From positions 243,558,167-243,622,166 of the forward strand of contig CM077643.1 of the NCBI GenBank assembly GCA_039707465.1: 64,000 nucleotides of DNA, in the 5' to 3' direction. This stretch comes from Rhabdophis nuchalis (taxonomy: Eukaryota; Chordata; Lepidosauria; Squamata; Natricidae). Positions 48,806 to 62,157 of the stretch are shown here, piece by piece. How positions within the stretch are numbered: the stretch's first letter is position 1; each line of letters begins with the position of its first letter. The notes under the pieces were generated by a model that saw only the letters and a list, made by a program, of their open reading frames with translations, did no database searches and was not told the origin of the DNA. The position numbers were made by a program, and so were the translations under genes.

Positions 48806-49403
48806 ACTAGTGAACTTGTAAAAGAAATGAAAATGATCCATCATTTAATTGGACCACTAGAAAAGCAAAAAATGGTTCACTGGTTAAGTTAAGAGACCTC
48901 TCTTTAGAAGGGGCCATGCAGCCAGGAGATCGATCAATGACTAGAAGGAAAGGGATATCCTTCACTAACATGGAACCAAGTACTGAAGATGTTACCTAGT
49001 CTGGTAATGAAATATCCAAACAACCAAGCTTAGGAAGCACTCTGTGGTGTCCTTTCCTCCACCAAATGTAGTGGAGATATTCGTCTACCACAAAATGTAA
49101 GACAGCACCTGAACCCTAACCTGACAACATTGTTTGTCCCAGAAGAAATCAGAAAGCACAATTTTTGATGCAAAAGTCAAGTGGAAATTGCCTTCCCAGT
49201 GAGCTGGAACTGGGTATATAATAATGACCGTATATCTATGCCGCCACTAAGAGTTGTTAACAACAATCTGATAGTACATACCCAATCAATCTGATGACAA
49301 TGTGAGTTCCTGCCCTTGAAAAATGGTTAGTAGGTCATGCTTGCACTGGGACTGCCCACCGTGCAGAACAATCCCAAATCAAAGAGAGGAGCTTCTTCTC
49401 TTG

Positions 49404-49640
49404 AGAGACAGTTTGGTCTAGTGGTTAAGGCACCAGGCTAGAAACAGGAGAGTGTGAAAGCCTTAGGCATGAAATCCAGCTGGGTGATCTTGGGCCAGTC
49501 ACTCTCCCTCTCCCTCTCTAAGCTCACCCCACCTCACAGGGCTTTTATTGTGGGGAAAATAGGAGAGGAAGCTGTGCTGAATATGTTCTCCGCCTTGAGC
49601 TATTTGTAAAAAAAATAAAGACGTGACACAAATAAATAAA
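49404..49640 (+). mobile_element. tRNA-derived MIR/CORE-like SINE
   Basis: A-box-like TGGTCTAGTGGTTAAGGCAC at the head. The body has GATCTTGGGCCAGTCACTCT and CACCTCACAGGG, and the tail has CCTTGAGCTATTTGTA ending in (AAAT)n. This layout matches reptile MIR-like SINEs. Confidence 0.75.
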
Positions 49641-49674
49641 TATGGTAGAGACAAGGAGTGACTGTCAGCAGTTC

Positions 49675-49840
49675 AGCAGTTGGAATGTCACCAGGCTCAA
49701 GGTTGACTCAGCCTTCCATTCTTCCGAGGTGGGTAAAATGAGAACCCAAATTGTTGGGGGGACAATATGCTGACTCTGTAAACCGCTTAGAGAGGGCTGT
49801 AGAGCACTGTGAATTGGTATATAAGTGATGTTGCTATTGC
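49675..49840 (+). mobile_element. tRNA-derived SINE, 5'-truncated
   Basis: Shares GGCTCAAGGTTGACTCAGCC, GGTAAAATGAGAACCCA and TATATAAGTGATGTTGCTAT with the SINE at 25134-25352. Confidence 0.78.
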
Positions 49841-50659
49841 GGTTGGTACCTGGTTCAGTTATCAGTGGAGAAAAGAACCTCTTTCTCTAACAAAGAAGAA
49901 TGGGAATGCTTCTGACTTTTCATTCTGTGAAAAATACAATTTTTATATTTAGACAAAATTATTTTTCTTTGATTTACTGCTGGTCAGCAGTAACAGCAAT
50001 AGTCCTTAGACTTATATACTTGGAGTTGTTGGCTCAGTGGCTAGACTGGACAAGTGCTCTTCTTGTCAACCCTATTACTTAAAACTGATTTTATGCATCA
50101 ATAAAATATTACATGTCTCCTAACTGTAAAGTACACCTAAGTGTATAACACCTGTTATATATTCTCCCTATATATTCTCCTGATATATATACAGTTCTGA
50201 TATGTTACATTTTGAAAAGCAGTTTATAAATTGTTTAAATATAAGATCTGTTATCTTACCTCTAATTGCCAATGTGTGAAAGTTGCTAATTACCAAACAC
50301 CTGAATGTGCTATAATCTCAAACAGGAACCTGTCACTTTATATATGCCATGTAAAATGCCATTCAACAATGGAAGAAAAGGAATTTGAATGTGTTCCCTG
50401 CCATAAACCAATAATCCTCTTTAACTTGGATTAGTGATAATACAGTGAAGCCTCAATGCAACAGACAAAATTTCCATGGTGCCAATTTGCCTAATATTTA
50501 TGTCGTTTGCACATAACTACAGATGATATATTCTTCAATTTAATAAACTTTTTCTTTCCATTTTGTGGTTTAAATCAAGGTTTCATTATATTTGCTATTC
50601 AGACCAGATCTTTACAGTGCCAGAAATATTTTGTGTGTGTCACTCCCGATTCTCTACTT

Positions 50660-50752
50660 CAGGGGTGTCCAAACTTGGGAACTTTAAGACTTGGGGAATT
50701 CTGGGAGTTGAAGTCCACAAGTCTTAAAAGTTCCCAAGTTTGGACACCCCTG
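50660..50752. mobile_element. Palindromic hAT-like MITE, 93 bp
   Basis: Near-perfect hairpin starting CAGGGGTGTCCAAACTTGGG. Perfect duplication CTCTACTT (50652-50659, 50753-50760). Confidence 0.94.
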
Positions 50753-50822
50753 CTCTACTTGAAAGAGTATTCAGCCCCCACTAGCGACTCTACTTTTCCA
50801 CTTTCCCTAATTTTTTAATTTT

Positions 50823-52128
50823 TTTTATAATAGTCTTTATTGGTATAAATATAAAATATAACATTTAACAAATATACAACGTACATTTTTAGGACAGAAA
50901 GGGGGGAAAGAAGAGTGGGAAGATAGGAAAGTGAGAAAAAGGGGTGGACATACCGGGGATATAGCTATTCCCCCAATTCAAAAGTTTTTGTATGTCCCAG
51001 TCTATTCTATCCATTGTTATATACATTTTAATATAACTGTCTGTATATGTATCTCTACGGTTGTCTTAAGTTCACTATCGCCTCACTTGTTCCTTGTATT
51101 TATTTCACATTTATGTTAGTTGGTTGTTTGCTTTGGTATCCTTTTGTTCTTTTATCGTACCATATGTACCACCTTTCCCATGATTGAGCATAAGTTGATT
51201 CTGCTTTGTCCCTTAAAACATATGTTAGCCTATCTAATTCAGCACAGTTAAAAAATTTTGATATGATTAGTTGGTCCATTGGTATGTTGCAGTCTTTTCA
51301 TTGTTGGGCAATGGCCATCCTTGTTGCAGTTGTTATATGTATGAAAAGGTACCAGTCTCTGTTCTCAATTTGGTTTGGTTTAATGCCAATTAGGTAATAT
51401 TCCGGTTTGAGGGGAAAGTTGATACCTACTATTTCCAACAACCAGGTCTGTGTCTTCTTCCAAAGTTGATTGATTCTTGGACAAGTCCACCATTGGTGGA
51501 AGAACGTACCCCTGGCCGTTTTACATTTCCAGCATCTATCAGAAGTATTCGGGAACATGTGGGCTATTCTGGCTGGTGGTAAATACCACCTGTACAGCAT
51601 TTTGTATAGGTTCTCCTTAAATGAGGAGGCCAGGGTCATTTTGATAGATTTGCTCCAAATTGTTTGCCATTCATCCAGTGTAATGTTCCTTCCTATGTTT
51701 CTTCCCCAAGCGATCATAGCACTTTTGACTATTTCCTCACCGATGTAACCTTGTAAAAGTAATTTGTATGCTTTGGAGATAAATTTAGTCGGTGAGTCCC
51801 ATAGAATCTTATCAGTATCCTGTTTTGATGGGTAAATTCCAAATTGTTTTTTATCCCTGTTAAATTTAGACATTGCTTGGGTGTAGGACCACCAGTCTAT
51901 TTTCCACCCCCTTTGCTCTAAGTCTGCCCTTGTTCTAATATTGCCAATTTCGTCTATCAAATCATCATAGGTTAAGTTTCTTTTTGAGTTATGAACTGTT
52001 GGGTAAGTCACTGCCTCAATTGGTGCTAACCATCTTGGAATTTGGTTATAAAGTTGTTTGATTTTTAACCATGACATAAAAAGAGTCGCCCTAGTATGAT
52101 GGTTTATAAAACTTTTGGGATGTTTGTT
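50823..52128 (-). mobile_element. 5'-truncated L1 LINE
   Basis: Inserted with a 23-bp duplication ACTTTCCCTAATTTTTTAAT plus TTT at 50800-50822 and 52129-52151. The minus strand carries the ORF2 C-terminus and a 3'UTR ending AATAAAGACTATTATAAAA. Same sense as FOXO1. Confidence 0.93.
51298..52077 (-). pseudogene. L1 ORF2 C-terminal fragment
   Basis: About 259 codons remain open, read as L1 ORF2 downstream of the reverse-transcriptase core. KENLYKMLYRWYLPPARI and the knuckle CWKCKTARGTFFHQWWTCPR (C-x2-C...H...C) are diagnostic. Endonuclease and RT domains are missing, so it is inactive. Confidence 0.9.
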
Positions 52129-52151
52129 ACTTTCCCTAATTTTTTAATTTT

Positions 52152-54736
52152 CCAGCTTCCTCCTTTATTTGTTTCTCAAAAATGACTTTTTCAACTTCTT
52201 TGACTTCCTACCTTGGGTTCTGGCTTGAAATTAGCTATTCTATGTTTTAGTTTATGTCACCCTGTTTTCTATTGCTTTCTCGGCCCTGCCATGGGATGTC
52301 ATCCATTGTTTCAACCAAACTCTGCAGGGGCTACTGCCCTTAGCATTCTATATACTTTGTTACCAACAATTAAAATAACATGTTTTCAGTTTAATCCATC
52401 GCACTAAAGGCAGCAAAGGAAAGCGTGAGAATTTATATATTTATTCATTAGAGCATTCATCAATGCTCTTCAATCACAACTCTTTATGTATTCATAATTC
52501 ATTCTTTACTGATGGATCCCTCAATTTTTCAATGCAGTTGGCCCAATCACTATGTCTATTAAGTGAATATGCATCTACTCTTATGGTTTTACTCTCTTAG
52601 GCTATTATATTTTTAATACCCACAGAAATGTATTTTTAATCAACTAAATTATTTCTGCTCTTCTAATGCTTCTAAATGCTTGTTTGCAGGCTCACCCTAT
52701 TTTACTATTTCTTGCTAGTCCAAGTTAAGCTATTATCAAATCATTACTCATTTGATTCTTGAAGTCTCATTAAGATTGAGCCATATAGGTCTCTTTTCTA
52801 GAGTTATATAGAAGGAAAGCCAGAATAATTCTTGGGGGAAATTTTTTTGTCCCTATCTCCCACATCATGTTTATATATTTTTAGGGGTATAACTGTAGAG
52901 GGACACTTCAATTGTTCCCTTTATTTATTTTTCTTAAAGTGATGAATATACCTACTAAAAATAGCAATACCTTTAAAAAATGAGAGTTCAGTAAGACGCC
53001 ACACCCCATCCCAAATAGGAAGAGAAAGTTACATCTGAACAATGTAAGGATTCTGTTTAAGAATCACATCAGAATTACTATTCATTTGTAATTTCCCCAG
53101 CTCAGTTGAAAAAAAAAAGAGGGAGAAAGAAAATCACCAGAATGTGAACTGGAAGCAGAAAAGCAGTATTTAGTTTTGGGCAGAGTTCAGCCTATTTTGC
53201 AATCAGTTGCCCTCCCATTAAAAGATCAGGTCTGCAAGGAATTATTATGTATGTTCACTGCATTGAGTTGTTTATAATGTAATAAAGATGGGGTTTAAAA
53301 ATATATAATTAATAAATAAATAAAATAAGAAAATCAATTTATTTTTAATTGAATGCACACACCTTGGATTCAGTTGCATTTATCAACTGTACTTGCTGCT
53401 TTTCTTATCCAAAAATACATTATTGTTCCTTGCGTGCCCTTGTATTAACAAGCAACCTAACTACTGAGTTTGTTATATTCAGATCATATCCCTAAGATTT
53501 CTTTTATTGTTTTCTAAGTTCTAATGTTTCTCATTATCTAATGGGATTTTCAATATTATTTTACGATTTATAGTTATTTATTATAGGTTCTCATAACTAC
53601 TTTGCCAATTGTATTTCAGTGCTTTTTATTTTCTAGAACAACCACTCGACAGGAGCTAACAGAAGGGCACATTTTAAAAACTAAATGCACCCTTTAAATT
53701 TAGATGAAATGCTAAACTAAAAAGGACCAGGAATACATAGGTTGTTTTCAAACACTAGATTTCCTCGATGAGTGAAGCCAATATGCCATCCCTCATTAAA
53801 TGTTTAATCTCTTTGAGTCACTTACAAAGTAATGAAGGTGGAATAAACATCTAATAAATCAATAAAAACAAAAGGAACTTTAAAAAATAAAAATGTTAAT
53901 GTACTGTAGGTTTATGAAATGTACACGTGAATTTAATGTGAACTTTTCAAGAATTCACACTTAGTATTTATGTTCAGAAGGATATTTGTTTAACATAAAT
54001 CTGGGCTTAATATTACATTTAAACATTGAGATTACCTTGCTTTTGAAATAAAGCAGAAATACATCATTCTTGAAATGTTATTATTGGTCTTAATCAATGA
54101 GAGAGATATTATATGAAAGAATGACTAAACTTGACTCATTTGGTATTTATGACATTCTTTTTCCAAAATGTACTGAGTCACAGGGTTACTATCAAGAAGT
54201 AAAATTTCTCTTGAAAATACCTCTCCTTTTAGATGTGGGTTGTTGGGGGCTTTTTTGACATGCAAAAGAATGCTTCTTCTGAATCACTTACATGTTCTTT
54301 CTTACAGGTGTGTCTGTTCCCCAGGCTCATACCTTTGGAAAATAAATTAAATTTTGGTTCTTCAATCAGGTCTTTTATGATGTCATTTAAAAAAATGTAG
54401 TCCCACCTTTAAACATTGTTTTGTATCTCTTTATGCGAGTCAGCCTGATCATTCTCTAAAAAAGAGGGGTATAAATTAAGTGTGGTAATTTAAAACAATT
54501 TTAAAAAAAGACATAGAGGCCATTCACAACAATGTCAGAACTTACTTGCACATAAAAGCTGTACAAAATACAGGAAGGTTATTTTAAAAAACTTGAAAAT
54601 GCAAATGACCAAAATGACATCATTTGAGTCAATATAAATCAAATTACATATTACACCCATTAACAGAGATTTTGATCACATTGCTGCCTCCATCTTTACT
54701 TCTGTGTTTAGTTAAAATATACACTCAAATGCATTT
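52152..54736. other. Intron 1 stretch, nothing clear
   Basis: AT-rich DNA with a possible decayed LINE tail at 53268-53330 (TAATAAAGATGGGGTTTA then TAAATAAATAAAATAA). Confidence 0.45.
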
Positions 54737-54783
54737 TAGGGAGGGGGAGGGAGGGGGAGGAAGGGAGGGAAGGGGAGAGGGAG
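54737..54783. repeat. (GGGA)n-like purine tract
   Basis: Imperfect GGGAGG / GGAAGG run. Confidence 0.85.
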
Positions 54784-57700
54784 AATGAGAATAAAATGTA
54801 GAGAAAGCATAACCAGTAATTCTTCTTGTAATTTCCATCTAACCTGACTGGCTTTAAATTTCTGGGCAAGCATATAAAAGAAGAACCATTACAGTAATCA
54901 GTAGGAGGAAATGTTGAGGCAGTAAAACATGGGAAAGCACATCCTGAAAAAATATTTTTAAACATGCCTCTTGGCAGTCAATTATTGGATGGCAGCAAGC
55001 TGTCGTTTCCAAGCTATTTAGTATTAATAAATTCCCTTTGGGGTCTGCTTTTAACATTGCAGCTCTTTAAGCTGTACATTGGTCAGGTGTCAAAATTACA
55101 CATGTCCTCAATTAGCATTTAGACATGCAAGTACACTTCTCGAGTAATGTGGGAAAATGTAAAAAAAAGCATTGCTCAAGATTCTTTTCTACTATTGGGG
55201 CAGGAAACAATACATTCAGAAAAAGTAATGAAAAAGCTGGGAAATAACAGAGTCACTGGGAGTTGGGTGGCATATGAATTTAATAAATTATTATTATTAC
55301 TTATATTGGAAAGAAAGGAGAAAAAATGAATTGCAGACAAGTTCTTCCATTTTTGGTTACAAAAGGATATTCTTAGCATTAGTCTTATTAGTGCTAGAGT
55401 CATTAATGTTGTTGTGATTGTTTATTATTATTATATCATAATCATCATACAATACAATACATCATCATTATTATTATATACTTTATTCATTAAATGTGAA
55501 ACTCAGTCAAAATTTAAAAAATTATCACAAATTATTAACTATCACTAAGGTTGATACAGGTTGTTGCCAGCATCCTAGGCATCAATTGCATCCTCAATTA
55601 CCATTCTTAAACTTGTAAGTGAAGTCAAGTTGAGCTAAACTGCTTAACTGTGGCACATCCCTATAGTTTTCTTTGCAGCATTATAGAAGTGGTTGTCACT
55701 GCTTTATTTTATTTTTTAATTTCCCAGCCTCTCATAGGCGTGCTCTTTTGTAATGACCTCCCAATCAAGTACTAATCAAATGCAGTCCAACTTACATTTT
55801 TCTAACATCAGCCAATATCCACTGATTTCTAGATAAAAAGTGATTTCATATGCATAAATACAAACCTTTAATGGTCTATTTTTAAGAAAATAGAAAATTT
55901 AGAAAATGTACTCTGAATATTTACCCTGAAAAAGTTCAAAATAATTTCTACTGAATAATTATTTTATGATTGAATAGTTAATTGTGTTATTCCAAGCAGC
56001 AATATCTTATTGGGCAAAGAAATATAAAATAACATTAGAAGGGTGTTAGATTACATATATAAAGTCATAATAAACTGTAAGCCACCCAGAGTCACTGCAT
56101 CAGATGCACAGCATAAAATGTTTTAAATATAATAATATAGTATTAGTATTACTAATAGTATTATAAGTATAATGATATATTAATTAGTATAGCATAGCAT
56201 AGCATAGCGTACAATACAATATAATACAATTAAAACAATGCAAATAATGTATCAAGGTAATAAAATACTCCTATTTTTGATATTAAAAGCAGTTTCCCAG
56301 ATATGAAGTTCTGGAAATTCACATGTCTTTTATAAGCTTGCAAAGTGGATAGCAAGGCATAGTATACAGGTGAAGGATGCCAGATGTTTTGTTATTCCTT
56401 TGGGGGGGGGGAGGTGGTGATAGCGTAAAAAAACCAATCAATTTGCCAAAGACGAAAGCCCTGAAACTCATCATTTTTCATGCGAATAACTTATATGGGT
56501 AAAACTGACATACTTTTCCCATTTAATTTAATCGATAAAAGTGCAGAGTACCAGTCCCAAGATAGGTGGCCACATAAATCATTTAAATAAACAAGCAACA
56601 TCCAATGATTTATTTACAAATAGGAATGTAAGAAGTTCTAAATATAGCACTTTTTTTCTTCTTCTGTGAATCTTCCTATTACTGAGCTTTGAATTAACAT
56701 CACAGACCAGCATTTTTCCTGCAGACAAGTCTATTCAGGAGTAAGCATATTTATTGTCACCATTTCATTATAAAACTTATGTTTAGCATTGTAATGATCA
56801 TGGAGATTAAACAGGTAATAAATCCTAAAATATTTTATTTAATATTTCATTAATATTTTATTGATGAAGAGTTGTTGCGAGATATTAAGAATTATAGCTT
56901 CCACCTGAACTGGAAGACCTGACTGTGAGCTCCACCTGAAACTCCAGCGAACATCCCTGCAAGCATAATACACAGACAATCTGATAAATTTGTGTTGTGT
57001 GTATGAACCAATAATGCAAAAATAGTATCTTGAATGTTATAATCCTGGACCAGTGATTTCCATTTTTCCAGCATAGGAAACATATGCAAGACCATTTAAG
57101 GAAAAATATAATTTTGCAACATAGGATGACTGGGATTTAAAGAAATACAAGCTGTTTTTTTAAAACAGAATGAGGAGGAAACATTGTTAGCACATCACTG
57201 CGAGGTCCTGAGTTTCTACACTGTTTCCTATCAGAGGCTGTCATTTTTTCCACTCTAATGAGAGATCATCAAAGTGTCAAATGAAACCAGGAAATCCGAA
57301 CTGCAGACAAAGAAATTATCAGTTATATACTTTCTTATGTCTATGCTTCAGACAAATATAGATAATTCAGAATTCCTTTCTCACTTCACTTGAAAAGCGC
57401 ATTGGACTTTCACAATAATTCCATTGTCCATCTGATCTTGATGTTCCTTTTCACCAAAGTTCTCTAAGTTGCAAAAAACTTGGAAAAAAGGGGGTCTTTT
57501 CTCTCCTGCCCAGCCTATGCAAAAGAGGCTTACAACAACCTAAATACTTTAAAATATGAAAATATCAGAAAACAGAAGAGGCTTTTTTAGTTCAGGTGGT
57601 ACAACTTGGAACAGTTGGTCACAACCAGATGAGGATAATTTTTAAAAATCTTCTTGAGGCAATCCTAATAGTTCAGAAAACGGGTGCAATGAAACTCTTT

Positions 57701-60700
57701 TGTCGTTTTTAAAAAAATGAGTATATTGTTTGAAAATATTTTATACAATGGTATATTGTTATACAAGTTGTATCTCTTTAAAAACTTCCTTTTAAGAAAT
57801 CCACTCTAATGTGTATTACTTCATCCTTTTGGATTGTGGTGTGGAGACATATTCATGTGCTTCAGAAGTAGAGCGACTTCTATACTTTTTCACTTTTCAG
57901 AATTACTAAGATGACCCCTAAGGATACAAATCTCTTTTCTTAAAACTGAAAAGAATTGCTGCTTTGTTTGTATATTCCTTTTTTAATATGGAATATCTAA
58001 TTCACATGGATAGGCTGAAGCTCCTATTTTATTGGTTATAACATTGTCTTCAATTTTGAGTCCAGGAAACAAAGTAAACTGAATCAACTACACAAATGTC
58101 ACATACTAATTTTCACCAGCAGTAATAGGTAAGTTTGTCATCAACCGTCTGTACTGACTTATGAATATAGAGCACAATGCAATCTGCATTATCACTTTGA
58201 CGTATGAATGAGTAAATCTATTTTACTTGATTTACTTTTTGAGTAAAACTTATATTCAAAAATCAAATTGACAAATCCATAAATTCAGGCAGAGGGCTTT
58301 GAGGGGTGTGAACAGCTATATCTCCAAGCTTGTTTGCAGAGCTAAAATATTGACCAAGATCCACATCTTATACTAAGAGTCTCCTTTTAACCCTATCAAA
58401 GCAAACCATCTTTCCACACCAGTTTCTCTATAAAATGGAACAAATTGTTATTGACATGTAACCTGGGCAGGTTACAGTTCATTTTTAAAGATTCAAATAA
58501 ACTGATTGACACAAATTTCTTGGTGCTCAATATTTTTCTCCAGAATTAACAATTAGAGATTGTTGAGGATTAGATTTATTAGGTTATATCACCAAAAGCA
58601 CTGAAGGAAATATAGAATTTTAAACACTTTTTTATCCATTTTAAATCCATTTTTGTACAGAGTATGTACAGAGCAGAAAATATATATAGCATTTTTTGGC
58701 AATTCCTCTTCTCTGTACAATTCACCACACCATTTTCCATGTTGTTTTGAAGCCTTCAGAGCACATTGGAAATGCAAAAAAAGAGGGCAAATCTCAGAAA
58801 ACAACTGGCTGCTTCTACTGACAGAAATCTCAGATAACTCAAAGAGCATTTCTGCAGCACGGTGAGCTAGTAGGCTGTGATCTATATGCAAATTTTACGA
58901 GGTTGCTTATTTTTTCTACGGTGACCAGATGTGGCCTGCAAAACCCAGGACAATTACTAGATGGGAGCAAACAAAATGCAGTTTTCTGTGTCTCTTTCTT
59001 GTCATCTAGTGGTCACTGGGATTCTTACAGCTCAGACCTGATTTCTCTAATTTTATCCATACAAATTATTATATTTTGTTATATGATTCAATGGATACAG
59101 ACATCATATGTACAAAGTGATCAAAGTTGCAGCTTTTGCTAAGCCAAACTGCAGTCTGATTTGTTGTTTTTGCAATGACTTAAGTTTTAAAACTAAAGAA
59201 TGTAATATATTGTAAGATCATTTTTCATCTTTAAGAGGTAAAAAGCCAGGAGTGCCTGGCTCAGGCATTATACTAATACTCAAGAAAGACAGGTGTTTTT
59301 TATTATCATATACAATTATTTCAAAGTAAATATATTACCACAATTTATAAAAACTAGATTTTACTTGAATGTTAAAAATTGCTGAATAGAAATGTAATGG
59401 AATAAGAGTAAGTGCCATTTAGTTTTGAATCAATCAAATGCAAAACAATTATTTGTGTCTAGAAAAAGAATATATTTATTTGACATAAATTTAACCAAAT
59501 TAATCTGAACTTTAAACCAGAACAGTAAGCCTTGATTTCCATTTTTAAAAAATGTATACACTATCAAATGTACTCTCCAGAGAATTATATGAAAAGGGCA
59601 TTTCAAGGAAAAGTACTTGCCAAATAATGCAAATATTGAGGAATACACAAATATGTGTATTGACTTCTTAAGCAATTCAGACACTGTGAATAAGACACAG
59701 CAGAGGCTTTTAACAGAATACTGAATATTGTACATATTTTTACCCTATGCTAGACTATTCAGTAGGCATCAGCAGCTAGAACCTTGCACAGCCATACTAT
59801 GTAAAAATATTCATCAGAATACATTTTCCTGGGTAAAAAAACTTCACCAAGAAAAGCATTTTTTCCTCTAAACTAGTTAAAGGCAGGAACACTTCCTGCT
59901 TTCACACTGTATTAGTACATAGCAGATTTCTGTAGAGAAGTTCAGTATTTGTGACATACTCAAATTATAGCTGTCTACATAAACAACAGAGATCAATTAT
60001 ATTTGAAATTACGTCCCGACAAAAGGAAACTGGAAATAGTTTCTTACTGAACATTCAATCTCAACAATCCATAAACATTTGAACAGCTACTTTACTGGAT
60101 TGCCCATGACTTCATTGAAGTGTGTTTCCTATTTTCCTTTCCTGAAAATGAAAACTATTGGTCTGCTCATTGTATTTATGGGATCTATTTATTTGAACTG
60201 CAAATATTGAATTAATTAAAGCTGACAATATGAAACTAAACTTTTAATCTGGGGGATGTGCCTTGTTTAATATGTTAGCTAAGCAAATGATCACCATTAA
60301 CTAGTTTTTTTTGCAGAAAAGGACATGGAAAGCCAACAAAGTATTTCTTTTCTCAAATGATATGCTACTAAGTTCTACTGCTCATATATTTCCATAATAA
60401 TCTTCTGGGATTGACAATTCTGGGCACCACCAAAAGGCTAACTTTGATGAAGATTGCCACCGCTCTTCCCTCAATACATTTGTCCTCCTTTCTACCAGTA
60501 ATTATCACATTATAACATTGGGAATTTGTTGTGAATTAACAGTATATCTCCTTAATATATTAATAATTTAGTTCTTTTCCTTCTACCAAAAAAGTAGACT
60601 CCAATTGTTTTCCTTTGGAAAGTGTGCAGATAATATTTGTACACTACTTTACTAAACTTAAATAGCTAGTGAGAATTCAGGAGCCAAGAAAACATATCCA

Positions 60701-61516
60701 CTCCCATGAGAAATTCCCAAATGTTAGTAAGCTGTAATATATTGCCCACAGAAAGGACCCAAGAAAAGCTCAAATATTTAAACTAGTCATTTCCCTCCAT
60801 TAGGTAATATCTGCACCAAGATACATTAGTAAAATATGAGTGTAGCAGTACCTTTCTTTTTTAAAAACAAAACACCAAACTATACTGTTGAGAACTGTTA
60901 TACAGTATTTGTTTCTCCTAATTTGTACTTTCTCAAAGCTATCAGATATAGATGCTTAACGTGAATTAACTGACCATGGCTATGAACGCTGGTAAATTTC
61001 CGAGAAGGAAGAAAATCTGCCTTGGTATAATGTGGAAGCAATATAGAACTCAATATAGAGTCAACTTTGCATTGGGCAATACAGCTAGACCTGTAATATC
61101 CAGTTACTCCTCAATCCAACCTTAGCCAACATGACACCCTCCAGATGTGTTGGGACTATCGTGTGGGAGCGTGAAAGACCCGAAGAGCATCAAGTTCAGA
61201 AAGGCTGTATTAGTCAAGCAAAACTGCTCAAGTGCCTGGATCACTCAAGGGCCTCTCAAAAATACCAGAGGAAATGACACAGCTGTGCTTGAAACCAGCT
61301 GTCTAGCAAGTTATGTATAGCAACTGGGACAAAGACAGGAAAGGACCAAAGGATCTGGGGACCCTTCTTCAACCTAAAACTGCCCAAACGGCTCTTCATC
61401 TGCCAACACCAAGAAGAAAGAGGACGCAGTGGGAAACTAAAAGTCCATGAAAAACCACCCCTAGACACCCCAGCATCAATAGGAAGGGGGAAAAGGGACT
61501 GCATACTAGCCAACTG
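54784..61516. other. Intron 1 stretch, repeat-poor
   Basis: Long AT-rich DNA with few recognised repeats: a probable LINE 3' scrap at 56070-56130 (TAAGCCACCCAGAGTCACTG) and short (ATAGC)/(ACAAT) runs at 56190-56235. Repeat-poor first-intron DNA next to the promoter of a developmental regulator often holds enhancers. None can be named here. Confidence 0.45.
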
Positions 61517-61893
61517 CAGGTAGTCCTTGACTTACAATAGTTCATTTAGTGACCGTTCAAAGGCTACAATGGCACTGAAAAAAGTTACTTATGACCATTT
61601 TTCACACTTACGACCATAGCAACATCCCCCAAGGTCCCGCGATCAACATTCGGACACTTGTCAACTGGTTCACATTTATGATGGTTGCGCTGTCGTGGGG
61701 TCATGTGATCCCCTTTTGCGACTTTCTGAGAAGTCAAATCAACGGGGAAGCCAGATTCACTTAACAACCCTGTTACTAACTTTAACAGTGGCAGTAATTC
61801 GCTTAACAACTGTGGCCGTAAAATGGGGCAAAGCTCACTTAAGCAATGAGCCCCAATGGCTCAGTTGTGGTCGTTAAGTCGAGGACTACCTGT
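61517..61893. mobile_element. TAGTCC-type TIR element, full length
   Basis: Ends GCAGGTAGTCCTTGACTTAC and GTCGAGGACTACCTG. The best-preserved of four copies, only about 265 bp inside intron 1 from the exon 1 donor. No clear target duplication. Confidence 0.88.
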
Positions 61894-62157
61894 AGAGTTT
61901 ATCCCGCTGGCTCTCTCCAGATTTGGGGAGGCAGGAAGCGGAGGAAACCACAAGGGTCTTGAGCAGCTAAATTGCTCGGCTCTTTCCACTTCCCTCCTCC
62001 TCTCCTCCGCCGGCCTCACGTTACCTCTCGGCGAGGCAGAGTCTGTGCCTTTCCGCATTTCCTCTACGCCGAAAGCAAAGTTGGCCGGAGTTGGCTGGGC
62101 GGGGGGGCGATGCCACCGACCCCAAAGACACCCCCCCAAACCCCGGGGCCTGCTAAC

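Larger units (their letters stand above)
19746..62157 (-). other. FOXO1: FOXO1 intron 1 (about 42.4 kb)
   Basis: This is the large first intron typical of FOXO1, bounded by GTTAGC at 62157 and TTTTTTTAG at 19746. No other coding gene is visible on either strand. Its recognisable repeats are listed separately. Other long stretches are AT-rich unique-looking DNA. Confidence 0.9.

Noticed and set aside
61861..62157. Continuation of the exon 1 frame beyond the GWK codon
   Set aside because: A consensus donor lies at 62157 and exon 2 continues the forkhead domain, so these codons are intronic read-through.
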